Shown here: positions 35,538-46,344 of the stretch, in pieces
Position numbering within the stretch: the stretch's first letter is position 1
Layout of the letters: each line of letters starts with the position of its first letter
Assembly (NCBI GenBank): GCA_963383645.1
Contig: OY726561.1
Coordinates: 138,074,227 to 138,138,226, forward strand
Direction of reading: 5' to 3'
DNA: 64,000 nucleotides
DNA from: Muscardinus avellanarius
Taxonomy: Eukaryota; Chordata; Mammalia; Rodentia; Gliridae
Program-made: the position numbers and the translations under genes
Notes under the pieces: generated by a model
What the model was told of the DNA's origin: nothing
Databases searched by the model: none
What the model saw: the letters and a program-made list of their open reading frames with translations, nothing else

Positions 35538-36427
35538 CTTTTTTAATTTATTTTTATTGGTGCATTGTAATCATATATCACATTGGAATACAAGACTTGA
35601 GAGGATATACAAGCACACATCATCCAATCAGCCCTCATCCAGCCCCCATCCCATTCCCTCCCGCTCCCTCGATCCCATGCTTGTTTGGTGATTAACTTTG
35701 ATACATTTGTTTATGTACCTCCTGCGTTTTAAAGAGGCTCCATCCTCCCCTATTCCATACCCTCTGATTGATCACCTTAATTGCTTCACTATACGGCCCT
35801 TTCTATAGCTCGACCTTTTCCTGTTGCCCCTTTCCTCCTAGTTATTGCTGATTAGGAGAAGCATCTGTTTTTTATTTTCTGCGATATTTCTCTGTGCATG
35901 CCACGTTACAAGTACCGATCCCACTCTTAACGGCCCCAGTAGTGGCCTGGCTACCCGGTGGACTGATCCAGACCTCGCTGACTCAAGCAGCGGCCTTGCC
36001 TCATGGGAGGCCCCGATTCTGGTCTCGTTGGCCCCGACACTGGCCTAACGCCTCAGCTGGTTCTGATCCCGGCCTCGGTGGCTCCAGCACCGGCCTAGCC
36101 TCAAGGCAGGCTCCGATCCAGGCCTCGGAGGCCTCAGTAGCGGCCTTGCCTCACGGAAGGCTCCAATGTCGGCTGCTGGCCCCAGCACTGGCCTAACCCC
36201 TCAGCAGGCTCTGATCCCAGCCTTGGAGGCCCCAGCTCAGGCCTTGCCTCATGGCAGGCTCCGATCCTAGCCTCACTGGCCTTGGCACCAGCCTAAATTC
36301 TCAGCAGGCTCTGATCCTGGCCTCGGAGGCCTCAGTAGCAGCCTTGCCTCATGGCAGTCTCCAATGCTGGCCTCTGGCCCCGGCATTGGCCTAACCCCTC
36401 GGCAGGCTCCGATCCCGGCCTTGGAGG
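35538..36427 (-). mobile_element. Composite retroelement: GC-rich 50-bp array fused to L1-like 3' end
   Basis: Read on the - strand (5' at 36427): an array of about nine and a half 50-bp GC-rich units (36427-35932), an A/G-rich spacer of about 190 bp (to about 35740), then a 200-bp segment like the L1 3' end, ending in the 'acaatgcaccaataaaaat' motif and an A-rich tail. TGTACCTGGATTCT flanks it exactly (35524-35537 and 36428-36441), a 14-bp target-site duplication. No ORF of interest. It could be a non-autonomous element mobilised by L1, or an L1 that lost its whole coding region, leaving 5' UTR monomers and 3' UTR. A second copy is at 51249-51721. Confidence 0.8.
35932..36427 (-). repeat. 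50-bp GC-rich tandem array (VNTR-like)
   Basis: On the + strand, units begin 'ggcct' at 35992, 36042, 36092, 36142, 36190, 36240, 36290, 36340 and 36389. Spacing is 48-51 bp. Two unit types mostly alternate: 'ggccttgcctcatgg' and 'ggcctaacccctcagc', giving a loose 100-bp higher-order period. Confidence 0.92.
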
Positions 36428-36554
36428 TGTACCTGGATTCTTAAACCTGGGTTGGCATGGCAGGAATTCTCTGTGCCTATGTTGTATTCTTTCTTTTTTT
36501 ATTAACAAAACTCTGCTTTGTGTGCATGTGAGAGGAGACAATTGCCACTGGTTA

Positions 36555-36890
36555 TTTTTAAAAAAATGACAGTTTCTAGCCTCCCTTATATTTAGGGCTA
36601 GCCATATGCTTGTGTTCTCAACAGTAAGATGGAAAGAGAAGTCATCGTGGAAGGGTTCTGAAAAGGTTTGGCTTCCCATAGATGTCTGCCTGTGCTTCTA
36701 GGCCTTTCCTTACTCCCACTCCCTGGTATGTGGGTACGATGGATGAAGCCATCACACCCTGCTTTGACCACGAGAGAGATTATGGAGACCTCAGCCCTAG
36801 AATGTTGGACACTAGACTAATGCAAGTAACCTTCTATCTCCAGATAAGATGCCAGATAACCTCCTATCTCCTGTTAAAAGCAAACTAAAG
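36555..36890 (+). repeat. Old interspersed repeat, family unresolved
   Basis: 'ttctagcctcccttatattt' and 'gggctagccatatgcttgtg' followed by 'gatggatgaagccatcacac' resemble a common old mammalian repeat that I cannot name confidently. Confidence 0.4.
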
Positions 36891-37390
36891 CCTCCAGTGA
36901 GTTTGCCTCACTGTTACAGTGGGCGCTGCCACTACTCTCAGCCACTTGCCTTCGCAAACTTACCTGTTTATAATTAAATGAACTCAGCCTTTGTGGGGGG
37001 GGGGGACACTGTGATGTGCTGCTTGGCTCCTGTACAAGGAAGAACTTGCTACTTTGGAACCTGGCAGAGCTGATGGTAGATGGTCCTAGCTCTCTGCCCC
37101 TTTTGGGATAGGGTCAGCCTCAGAGAACTTTGTTACCCAAGGTCACATCTTTCCCTGTGGTGGTCCACATTCAGTAAACCATGCAAAGATATATTGTTCC
37201 AACTTGGAACAACTCCAAAAGATAATTTAGAGCTCAGTGGATTGCCATCAGTCCCACATCATAGCTTGGCTTTCTATCTACCTGCTCCTGGTTTCTGACC
37301 ATGCCTTTCATAGTTACTGGTCCCAGAGTCATACCTCAGTGAACACTTGTGCATTAGGACCTGTCCCCTGGTCTGCTTCTAGAAACAGCC

Positions 37391-37393
37391 AAT

Positions 37394-37440
<47 letters not shown>

Positions 37441-37451
37441 TCTATCTATTT
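37391..37451. repeat. (TTTA)n microsatellite at SINE tail
   Basis: About 14 units with one TCTA variant; the expanded A-rich tail of the inverted SINE. Confidence 0.96.
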
Positions 37452-37659
37452 ATTTTGGTGGTACTGGGGTGGAACCTAGAGGCTTTCTACCTCCGGGCTA
37501 TACTACCAGACCCATTTCTATATTTTATTTGGAAACAGGGTCTCATCAAGTTGCTGAGAGCCTCACTAAGTAGCTGAGGCTGGCTTCGAACCTGCGCGAT
37601 CCTCCTGTCTCAGCCTCCCAAGCACGGGGATTACAAGTGTGCGCCACTATGCCCGGCTG
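37398..37659 (-). repeat. Young B1-ID SINE with perfect 18-bp duplication
   Basis: (TTTA)n tail then inverted ID and B1, ending 'cactatgcccggctg'. TAGAAACAGCCAATTTAT occurs on both sides (37380-37397 and 37660-37677) without mismatch. Confidence 0.96.
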
Positions 37660-37937
37660 TAGAAACAGCCAATTTATGATGCCTGATAAGCTGCTTTTCA
37701 GTCTCCACATATGCACTGGGATCCCAGACAGGACCAGGCTTGTTCTGGTGCCTTGGCGGTTGTTGTTGATGGTGGGTGAGTCAGGAACACAGAGTAGGCA
37801 CAGTTCTTACTCATAAGTAGCCCTCAGCTAGCACGGGAGTCAGGCTTGTAAACAAATGATTATTATCTAGAATGGTGAGTCCAATTATAGGGTGATTTTA
37901 TGGGAATATAAAGTGCAGATTTAAAAACTGCCTGGAA

Positions 37938-38155
37938 ATGCTGGGCGTGGTGGCACATGCTTGTAATCCCCACGCTTGGGAGGCAGAGACAGGAAGATCA
38001 CGCAGGTTCGAAGTCAGCCTCGCTGGCTTAAGAGACCCTGTTTCCAAAAATAAAATAGGTCTGGGAATGTAGCCCAGGGGTAGAAGGGCTTCCAGGAACC
38101 CCAGTACCACCAAAAAACAAACAAACAAACAAACAAACAAACAAACAAACAACAA
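37938..38155 (+). repeat. Young B1-ID SINE with perfect 15-bp duplication
   Basis: 'tgctgggcgtggtggcacat' head, ID tail, (AAAC)n end. AAAAACTGCCTGGAA flanks it at 37923-37937 and 38156-38170. Confidence 0.96.
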
Positions 38156-38263
38156 AAAAAACTGCCTGGAAGAGATAGAGAAGGCCTTCTGGACAAGGTG
38201 AGGATGGAGAGGAGTTTTTAAAGGAGGCAATAGGTTCATACTACAAAGTAGGAGGTAAAGGGC

Positions 38264-38265
<2 letters not shown>

Positions 38266-38350
<85 letters not shown>
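38266..38350. repeat. (TG)n(GA)n compound microsatellite
   Basis: About 17 TG units followed by about 25 GA units, next to an inverted SINE. Confidence 0.97.
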
Positions 38351-38354
<4 letters not shown>

Positions 38355-38552
38355 ATCCTACGGATTGAACCCAGGAGCATTCTACTTTTGACTATTCCCC
38401 CAGCCTATTTTTGTGTTTTGTTTTTTTGAAACAGGCTCTCACTAAGTTATAGTGAGCCTCCCTAGTTGCTGAGGCTGGCCTCAAACCTGCAATCCTCCTG
38501 CCCCACCCTCCCAAGTACTGAGATTACAGGCATGCACCATCATACCATGGGC
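38351..38552 (-). repeat. B1-ID composite SINE
   Basis: 'ggattgaacccaggagcatt', 'gttgctgaggctggcctcaa', 'gcatgcaccatcataccatg'. Confidence 0.88.
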
Positions 38553-39300
38553 TAGTGGCATTTTTAAAGGACTAACATGCATTTTTTAAACAAAATCTCA
38601 AAAACTTGTAAGGGCATAGAATTATTGAAAACTACAAATGATTGTCTGGTAGGAGAGGAGATGAGCATACACGGGGGACTAGAGGCCAGAGAGTTGAAGG
38701 CATTATGTTATTGTTTGGGAAGTCGTTGGTATTTGTTTGAATCAGAATTAAAGTTATTTGGAAAATTCAGGGTTGTGGGAGATCAGTTAGTGGCCACATA
38801 AATGGTAGACTAGACAAGCAGAGACCAGAGGTTAGGAAACCATTTAAAAATCTAGTAGGATATTCAGATACAAGACTATGGGAAACTTAACCAGAGCAAG
38901 AGCTGTAGGTACAGGGAGAATGTGACGGACTTGGAAATTTTCATGGAAGAATCAACAGACTAGTAATCTATCTTGACACAAGTAGTAAGGAAGGAGGAGG
39001 AGAATTTTGCCCGGGGAGATAGAGTTCTGTCACTCTAAAGAGTCAGATAGGGATCATGAGGGGTTTGGGGTATCACAGATGTCTGGTAGACAACTTGACT
39101 AGATTTCTAAAACACAAAGATGTCTCTGGGCTGAAAATACAGGTTTAGAAGGTGCTGAAAGGTACTTGTTACTTGAAGCTATACATTTATTTGGGTGGTG
39201 TTCAAAGAAATGATGTAGAATACAAGCCAAAATTACAAAGAATAGCACCCCAGGAAAACCTGTGTCATGGGAGACTAGAATAAGTACTGCTTAATCAGTA

Positions 39301-40217
39301 CAGAGTGACGATGTCTAAATCTTGGTGTCCTTGCTTGTCTTCATTAGCCTGCAGTATGACTCCCTCTTCCACAGTTCCAGAAAACTCTATCCTGGCTTCA
39401 GGGCTTTAGCCTTTTGTGTATTTTCTGACCAAAGCATACTCGTTTTCTATGCTTAAATCCCCCTTGTCGATCAGATGAAATGAAATCATTGAAAGACATA
39501 ATTCAGTAGTGTTCTTCTCGGTCCAACAATTTCTAACATTTTATTTGTCTTCGAACAACTTTAGTATCCCCAAATCAGTGTCATAAGAAGGTGACTGACG
39601 GGGTGACATAGAAAGCAGGAGGTACTTTATACCTCTGAATCCTTAAATCTTTGAGTCAGGAGAGTTTCCTGCAGAGGACCCAAAATCAGTCCTGATTACT
39701 TCTATAAACACTTTGAAAGCAACAACTTTTTAGTACTGAGTAAACACTCGGAAACCTCATTGAACTGACTCAGCTGGGACTGGACCACATCCCTAGGGAT
39801 CTCTCGTGAGCGATGTTTTGTTCTCTGATTACAAAGATGTGGTGCTCTGTGCAGGTGAGGTGTATGTGTGAGCGTGTGCACACATGCATGTTTACATGTG
39901 TGCCTGTGTGCTTCAGAAGCCCAGGAGAAAGTGATTTGTTTGAGATAAGGGAAAATGAATTGGGAGATTTTTACTGAGTGGGAAAGTGGATGCTGGGGTA
40001 GTTCTGATTTGTACTGATATTTTCTACATTACTAGTTTCTTGCCTTGGTTCCAATGGGTCAGTATCATTGCAATGTTTTTCCAAACAGGGGCAATGCCTT
40101 TGGATTTATCCCATTAGATACTGGTCTAAGGTTTGCCTTCCAGTGTACAGTTCTTGAAAAACTAAAAAGGTTTGGACAGTAGCACAATCAGATTGAATTT
40201 GGGGATCCCTGTAATTT
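39301..40217. other. Unique intronic sequence, nothing recognised
   Basis: No repeat or coding signal seen by eye. Confidence 0.45.
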
Positions 40218-40439
40218 TGATTTTATTTTATTTTTTTGGTGGTACTGGGGGTGGAATCAGGGGCTTTTCTACCTCCGGCTTATACTCCCAGGCCTATTTT
40301 ATACTTTATTTGGAAACAGGGTCTCACTAAGTTGTTGAGAGCCTCACTAAGTAGCCGAGGCTGGCTTTGAACCTGTGCAATCCTCCTGTCTCAGCCTCCC
40401 GAGTGCTGGGATTACAAGCGTGCACCACCACGCCCGGCT
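40218..40439 (-). repeat. Young B1-ID SINE with 17-bp duplication
   Basis: 'ggtggtactgggggtggaat' to 'ccaccacgcccggct'. Flanks 'ggggatccctgtaattt' and 'ggggatccctataattt' differ at one base. Confidence 0.95.
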
Positions 40440-40691
40440 GGGGATCCCTATAATTTAAAGTGAATGAAGTTGAGGGGTGCTTGCTTATTGGAGTCACCTG
40501 GCCAGCATTGTTTCTCCATCTTGGCTGTACATTTAGATTACTTAAAGAACTTTAAAACAGTGAAGTAGGCACAGAACAACATGCATGTATGTTTATAACA
40601 CATTAAACCTCACTATGATGCAAAATTGCAATGTTCTTATAAAGTAAAATAAATGCTAACACATGAGCTCTACCCCCAGAGATTCTATTTT

Positions 40692-40892
40692 TATTTTTAT
40701 TTTTGGTGGTACTGGGGTTCCTGGAAGCCCTTCTACCTCCAGGCTACACTCCCACACCTATTTTTATACTTTTTTTTTAAATTTGGAAACAGAGTCTCTT
40801 AAACCAGCACAGCTGGCTTCGAACCAGTGCGATCCTCCTGTCTCTGCCTCCCAAGCACGGGGATTACAAACATGGTGCACCACCACGCTTGG
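40692..40892 (-). repeat. B1-ID composite SINE
   Basis: 'ggtggtactggggttcctgg', 'cttcgaaccagtgcgatcct', 'caccaccacgcttgg'. Flanks 'agattctattttt' and 'agattctactttt' are a probable target-site duplication. Confidence 0.92.
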
Positions 40893-41254
40893 CAAGATTC
40901 TACTTTTAATAGCCAAGATTGTGTCTTGGGTGTCGGGCTATTTAACCCTTCCTTCAGACATTTCCAACGTGCTTCTGAGATAAATGCTCAATTTGAAAGA
41001 AAGCAGCATAGAAGGCAGATACTAGCTTGATTAGCAAAGATAGATAAAAGAAAGTCAGCTGCAGGTAAGTATTAGGTGGTGAACACCTTGAGGACCACTG
41101 AAGTGCCATCAGCAAAGTAAGGAGCCAGATAAGGAGCCCAGCTGGGATTTGTGGCTGGCTTTCTTGGAGATTTCTGTGAGACTACCACATATAGTACCAT
41201 CTAAATCGCACATTTTTGAAAATCAAAGAGAATTCTTTTCTTTTCTTTTTTTTT

Positions 41255-41666
41255 TGCAGAACTGGGGATTGAACCCAGAACTGGGACTTGAACTGTACCT
41301 ATGAGCTACAGGCCCAGTCCTATTTTTTTATTCTTTTTTTTTTTATGGTGGTACTAGGGTTCCTGAAAGCCCTTCTACCTCCAGGCTTCACTCCCAAACC
41401 AATTTTACATTTTTTATTTGGAAGCAGGGTCTCCTAAGCCAGCGCGCAAGGCTGGCTTTGAACCTGCGCAATCCTCCTGTCTCTGCCTCCCAAGCATGGG
41501 GATTACAAGCGTGCGCCACCACGCCCAGCCTATTTTTTTTATTCTTTATTTTGAAACAGGATTGCGGAGGGCCTCACTAAATAGCTGAGATTGGCCATGA
41601 ACCTGTGATCCTCCAGTCTCAGCCTCCCAAGTACTGGAATTATAAGTATGTACCACCATGCCTGGA
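41255..41666 (-). repeat. B1-ID SINE split by a nested SINE
   Basis: ID part at 41255-41340 ('actggggattgaacccagaa'), interrupted, resumes at 41529 ('ttgaaacaggattgcggagg') and ends 'accaccatgcctgga'. Confidence 0.9.
41341..41528 (-). repeat. Nested younger B1-ID SINE
   Basis: 'ggtggtactagggttcctga' to 'gccaccacgcccag', complete. The host text 'cctatttttttattctttt' is present on both sides (about 41319 and 41529), a target-site duplication. Confidence 0.9.
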
Positions 41667-41882
41667 TGAAAGTAATATTAATAATTGCACTGAACCAAAA
41701 TGTGTAAATCAGGATTATCTTCAGCAAATTAGAATATACGGCTATACTTGTCATTTATGACATCTTATGCTAAAATCATTTGGCTTGTGTAAACGTGTTA
41801 ATAAACAAAGTTGGAAATGCTTAATGTTTTTAATCTTTGATGACCTCATCCTCATGCTCTACCAACTTCTTTAGTTATTCTG

Positions 41883-42073
41883 TATATGCGGTGCATGACT
41901 ATAATCCCTGTACTTGCGAGGCTGAGACGGAAGAAGGCAGGTTTGAGAGCAGCCTCAGCAACTTAGCAAGCTTCGCAGTAACCTAGTAATACCCTGTTTC
42001 AAAAACTAAAAAGGGTCTGGGTATATAGCTTAGAGGTATAATGCCCCTGAGTTCAATCCCCAATACCAAATAC
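41883..42073 (+). repeat. B1-ID composite SINE
   Basis: 'tgcggtgcatgactataatc', 'atagcttagaggtataatgc', 'ttcaatccccaataccaaat', tail into (CA)n. Confidence 0.87.
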
Positions 42074-42076
42074 ACA

Positions 42077-42125
<49 letters not shown>
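42074..42125. repeat. (CA)n microsatellite at SINE tail
   Basis: About 25 CA units. Confidence 0.97.
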
Positions 42126-42126
<1 letters not shown>

Positions 42127-42177
42127 CTATTCTCAACTTTAGATTCACATTAGAATCATCTAGATACTTTCTAAAAT

Positions 42178-42650
42178 GGAACCAACCCAAGTGTTCACCA
42201 CAGATGAATGTATAGAGAAAATCTGGTATATACAAACAATGCAACTTTACTCAGCCATATAAAACAAAATTATGTTATTTATAAGAAAATGGATGGAACT
42301 AAATAATATTATGCTAAGTGAGATCAGTCAGTCGCAGAAAGTTCATGGATTTTCTTTCATATGTGGAAGCTAGATGGAAAGTATAAAAGAAAAGGGACTT
42401 CAGATAAATGAGAAGAGAGACCTGTAGAATAGTGGAAGGGTGTTGGGAGAGGGAAACGAAGGGAAAAGAAAAGGAGAACAGGGAAGGAACAGTTCAATAA
42501 TGCTATGTCCATATTGAAGGTATCACTATCAATCTCAGTAAAATGTGTGAGGGTGTCTGCATGTATGTTTGTAATACTTTCAGTCTTGGTATGATGTATA
42601 ATTATGATGCACAAATAAAAATATGAAACTTAAAAATTGAAAAAATTAAA
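42178..42650 (+). repeat. L1 3' part (ORF2 end and 3' UTR)
   Basis: 'accaacccaagtgttcacca', 'actcagccatataaaacaaa', 'tgctaagtgagatcagtcag', 'atgtggaagctagatggaaa', 'tgatgcacaaataaaaatat' are the standard order of the L1 3' end. Confidence 0.9.
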
Positions 42651-42743
42651 AATACTAATATCATGATCCTTATTCCCATGAAACTCAGATTTTGAAATAA
42701 TGAGCATAATATGCCCATTTGCTATTAAAACTATGTGACCATT

Positions 42744-43173
42744 TGCCGGAGCCAGCCAGCAAAAGTACGGGTTCTGAAAAGACAAGTGAGGATGAAAGAA
42801 TATAACTCTAAGAATTTAATTTAAATAATATTTAATTCTAACATGGAAGGATCACCAGTCCACTCCCGGGTTGATATCTCTACTGGCCAATCATGGGATT
42901 TATTCTCTTGTGGTATTTATAGTTTTTAGCTTCAGGTTACTCCAGATGAGAAAGACAAGTCCAAAGTCCAGGCAGGTTAAACAATATCCTGGTGCAACAC
43001 AAACAACACAAGCCTAGTCTTAGCTCAGACAAAACAATAGCATCATTAGTTCTGAGAGAGTCTTAATTACTTTGAAACCTCCATGACCCCAAATCTTGTT
43101 GACTCTGGACAGAAGGACAGTCAGAACGATTCTTTTAGTAAAGATAAGGGGAAAACCTTAATGGCTCCCCACA
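42744..43173 (-). mobile_element. Solo LTR of a class II (ERVK/IAP-like) endogenous retrovirus
   Basis: A 430-bp element that on the - strand begins TGTGGGGAGCCATTAAGG and ends GGCTCCGGCA, TG...CA ends typical of retroviral LTRs. ACCATT lies at both flanks (42738-42743 and 43174-43179); a 6-bp duplication is usual for class II ERVs. On the - strand a TATAAATA box (42914-42921) and AATAAA just downstream are present. No internal retroviral sequence adjoins, so it is a recombined solo LTR. The family is inferred from end sequences. Confidence 0.78.
42914..42921 (-). promoter_or_regulatory. TATA box of solo LTR
   Basis: TATAAATA on the - strand with AATAAA about 20 bases downstream: the expected U3/R order in a compact LTR. 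Whether it is active is unknown. Confidence 0.5.
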
Positions 43174-43199
43174 ACCATTATGTGATGGTTTAGAGTATC

Positions 43200-43872
43200 A
43201 TAGTCTTTTTAAAAATTTTTATTGTCATTGTAGTCATACATCTTAATGGGATAAAAGATGGTGGAGACATACATGCACATCACTCATTTAGCCTTTCCCA
43301 AATTCCCACCCCATTTTCTCCCCTCCCTCCTTCTCATGTTTGGCTTAGTGACTGACATATTTGTGAATGTACATCATGTGCATTAGTAAAGTTCCCTCTT
43401 CACCTCTCCCATCGCTCTCTGTTAGGTCGCCTTATTTGCTCATCTATGGTTTCTCCTTATTTATCTAGAGTTTCTCCTATGATCCCTTTTCTCCCCAGCT
43501 TCCACATATGAGGGAGAGCATCCAATTTTTTACTTTTTGTGACTGACTAATCTCACTTAGCATAATGTTCTCCATTTCTATCCATTTCCCTATAAATAAT
43601 TTTGTTCTTCTTTATGGCTGAGTAAAATTCCATTGTGTGCTTATCCCATAGTTTTGTAATCCATTCATCTGTTGATGGACATCTTGGCTGGTTTCATAGT
43701 TTGGCAGTTGTGAATTATGTGGCTATGAACATAAATATGCATGTCATAGTCATAAAAACAGTATGATATTGGCACAAAACAGACACACAGACCAATGGAA
43801 TAGAAGACACAGAATAGAAGACACAGAAACAAATACACACACTTACAGCCAATTGATTTTTGACAAAGAGAT
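43200..43872 (-). repeat. L1 3' end with 5' inversion
   Basis: 43200-43740 is antisense 3' UTR and ORF2 end ('catacatcttaatgggataa', 'tctcacttagcataatgttc', 'atccattcatctgttgatgg'). From about 43741 to 43872 the sense strand carries ORF2 further upstream ('tatgatattggcacaaaaca', 'cagccaattgatttttgaca'). Twin-priming layout. Includes a 16-bp duplication near 43797. Confidence 0.8.
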
Positions 43873-44256
43873 GTTTCTTTGTAGTCACAACTGTTAGGTA
43901 CAATCTTCCTGTTTGTGTTAAACAGTGTGACTACTATGTGATAGTTCAGGGACTCGTGCTCTTTATGTTGCCGTAGTCTTAGGAAAAACTTGACAGTGAT
44001 TATTTCTAAATGTTTAATTGATGTAATGTCATCAGAGAAAATGTCTAAGGCACCGTCATTAAAACTTTTACAATACTATGATATTACTCTAGGATTCTTT
44101 CCATGCCCATTTACAAAACTGTCTCAATGGATGACAAAGAAAATATCTCCCTTGGTGTTTACAGTGACTATCAAACACTATCTTTTTGTGAACATAGAAG
44201 ACCCCTCTAATTAAAGACTTTCTAAATATAATCTGTGCTTCTCCATTCTCTTAATC

Positions 44257-44477
44257 TTTTTTTTGGGGGGGGTTGCAGTACTGGGTTTGAACCCAGGAAC
44301 ATTCTACCTCAGAGCTACACCACCAGTCCTATTTTTTAGTCTTTTTATTTTTTAAAACAGGGTTTCACTGAGTTGCGAAGGGCCTCGCTAAGTAGCTGAG
44401 GCTGTCCATGAACCGGGATCCTCTGGTCTCCGCCTCCTGAATGCTGGGATTTCAAGCATGTGAACTGTGCTCAGTTT
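44257..44477 (-). repeat. B1-ID SINE with target-site duplication
   Basis: 'actgggtttgaacccaggaa' to 'gaactgtgctcagtt'. ATTCTCTTAATC flanks it at about 44245 and 44478. Confidence 0.93.
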
Positions 44478-44727
44478 ATTCTCTTAATCCTGTCCCTGGG
44501 GTTGGTATTCTTTGGGGCTGTAGTTCATTGAAGTCTGTAAGTGGAAAAGAATAATACACCTTAGGAGAAATTTGACTGCTTTTTTTTTGAAGATTTAAAG
44601 AAGTTTATTAGAAAGATAGAAATACAGAAAATAGAAATACAGCTTCATACCAGACTGGCATGGAGGGGTGACTCAAAATGAATACACCCTGACTGCTTTT
44701 TTTTATATAATGGATCTGGTGACAGGT

Positions 44728-45184
44728 GCCTTGGTCAACATTCCCACTGCTATAATAAATAAAACTGAGCACACAACTTAGAGGAAGAAAAATTTACTTG
44801 CATACTGTTTTTGGAGATTTCAGGTTCAGTCCATGAGACTCGGTTCTGCAAAGCTCAAGGCATGGTGGTGGAAAAAGAGAGAAAGACGAGAGAGCGAGAG
44901 AGCATGCAAGTGCATGAGGCTGTGCTCTTACTTCATAGTGGCCAGAAGCAAGACCAAGTACGCAAGGAGATTCATAGACAAAACACAATCCCGAAGGTCA
45001 CATCCCCAGGGAACCACCTTCTTCAGCCATACCCCACCAGCCTAGGTTACCACTCAGTAAATCCACTAAAACGGATTCATCCACTATTGAGATTACAGCC
45101 CTCATGACTTAACTACATTAGCTCAGAACCTTAATAAATATATGAACTCCTCAGGGAACACTCCATATCTAATCATAGCAATGG
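44728..45184 (-). repeat. MaLR-like LTR
   Basis: 'ccttggtcaacattcccact', 'ttacttgcatactgtttttg', 'cttcatagtggccagaagca', 'ccaccttcttcagccatacc', 'atctaatcatagcaatgg'. Same family as 26278-26712; its open frames are not genes. Confidence 0.75.
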
Positions 45185-46340
45185 AATTGAATAGAAAAAA
45201 ATAAGAAGCTGGTTGGAATAGGGGTGGTTAAACTGATGCTTTTACACTATCTGTGTGCTGTCATCTGAGAAAATTTATGGTTAAAACTTGAATTTTTGTG
45301 AGTTAAAGAACTTGACAGAAATTTGAAGATAAAATTGTATTAACTCAGAGTTGAAATTTTAAATTAATTTAAAAATCTCTGAAGAAAGGTGTATAGCTGT
45401 TTTAAAAAGTTGAGTTATGAAGAAAAGAGACTTATTTGCATAATTTGGATAACTTACTCCCCTCCCAACACCTGTGTGGTAGTATTTATATGGTCTACAT
45501 CTGGTATGAGTTTTTTTTTTTGCTGTTTCTTTAATTTTTTTAAACACCTAACACCTGCTGGAAATTGCTGTGTTGTTAGGAGAAATGAGGGCTGTATTGG
45601 ATTTCTCAGTGGATTTTATAACATAATTAGCCCAGGAGAATTGCTGATTAAGCAGCAGAAGGGTTAGGAGGTATAAATGGCCATAATGGGGTGTATTATT
45701 CCTCAAAATTCCTTTTATTGATCATTTATTGATCAAGAAAGTAAGACACAGAATACCCTGTCCTGAATCAATCAATACTGATTCTCTAGAAATAACAAAA
45801 TGTCATATCTGAGGCCTAACACCCAATTTTTATTTTTATAAAATAAAGAGGAAGGCTCACAGAAACGGAGACATGTCCCCAAGTCAAGCTAATCATGATT
45901 CTATTTCCTAACTTATTTCTCTTTCTACTAAATCTTATGGTTCACCCAGTTACACACCCGAGGGCTCCACTGACTGGATTGGGGAACTTTGGATATGAGG
46001 AAGCATTTTCTGTCAAACAGGGATGGATTAAACTCCTGCTGAAAGACCCATCCTTCATTTTACCTGATTTATATTGCAGGGCTTCTCCTAAGATTGGCAG
46101 GGTGGAGAAAACAGTCAGAGTGAAATGATATGATATCCATTGGCCTAAAGCATAAGTTCCTAGAATGCACTTTTGAAATCCTAGAATATGGTATTGGGAT
46201 CATCAGTACAAGGTATGGTCCCAAAGGGTTTTCACTTAAAGAATATGGGAACATCTGGGTGGGAGAGCATGACTTTTAGATTGCGTTTTCTGGTTGCACA
46301 ATCCAGAGGCAGATGTGACATATGCTTTAGGTATATATAC
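45185..46340. other. Unique intronic sequence, nothing recognised
   Basis: No repeat or coding signal seen; open frames lack domains. Confidence 0.45.
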
Positions 46341-46344
46341 TGTT

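Larger units (their letters stand above)
38171..39300 (+). repeat. Ancient mammalian repeat, interrupted by SINE
   Basis: 'agagaaggccttctggacaa' before the SINE, then 'cacagatgtctggtagacaa' and 'ctctgggctgaaaatacagg' after it, follow the downstream part of the same old repeat as 18595-19210. Family not resolved. Confidence 0.5.

Noticed and set aside
35894..36196. 100-codon + strand frame in GC-rich DNA
   Set aside because: It lies wholly inside the spacer and array of the composite retroelement on its antisense strand; composition follows the tandem repeat.
35932..36427. Regular 50-bp repeats suggesting a CRISPR-like array
   Set aside because: Units are continuous without unique spacers and the genome is mammalian; it is a tandem (VNTR-type) array.
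44811..45107. 98-codon + strand frame
   Set aside because: Entirely inside a MaLR-like LTR; similar frames recur in the other LTR copies.
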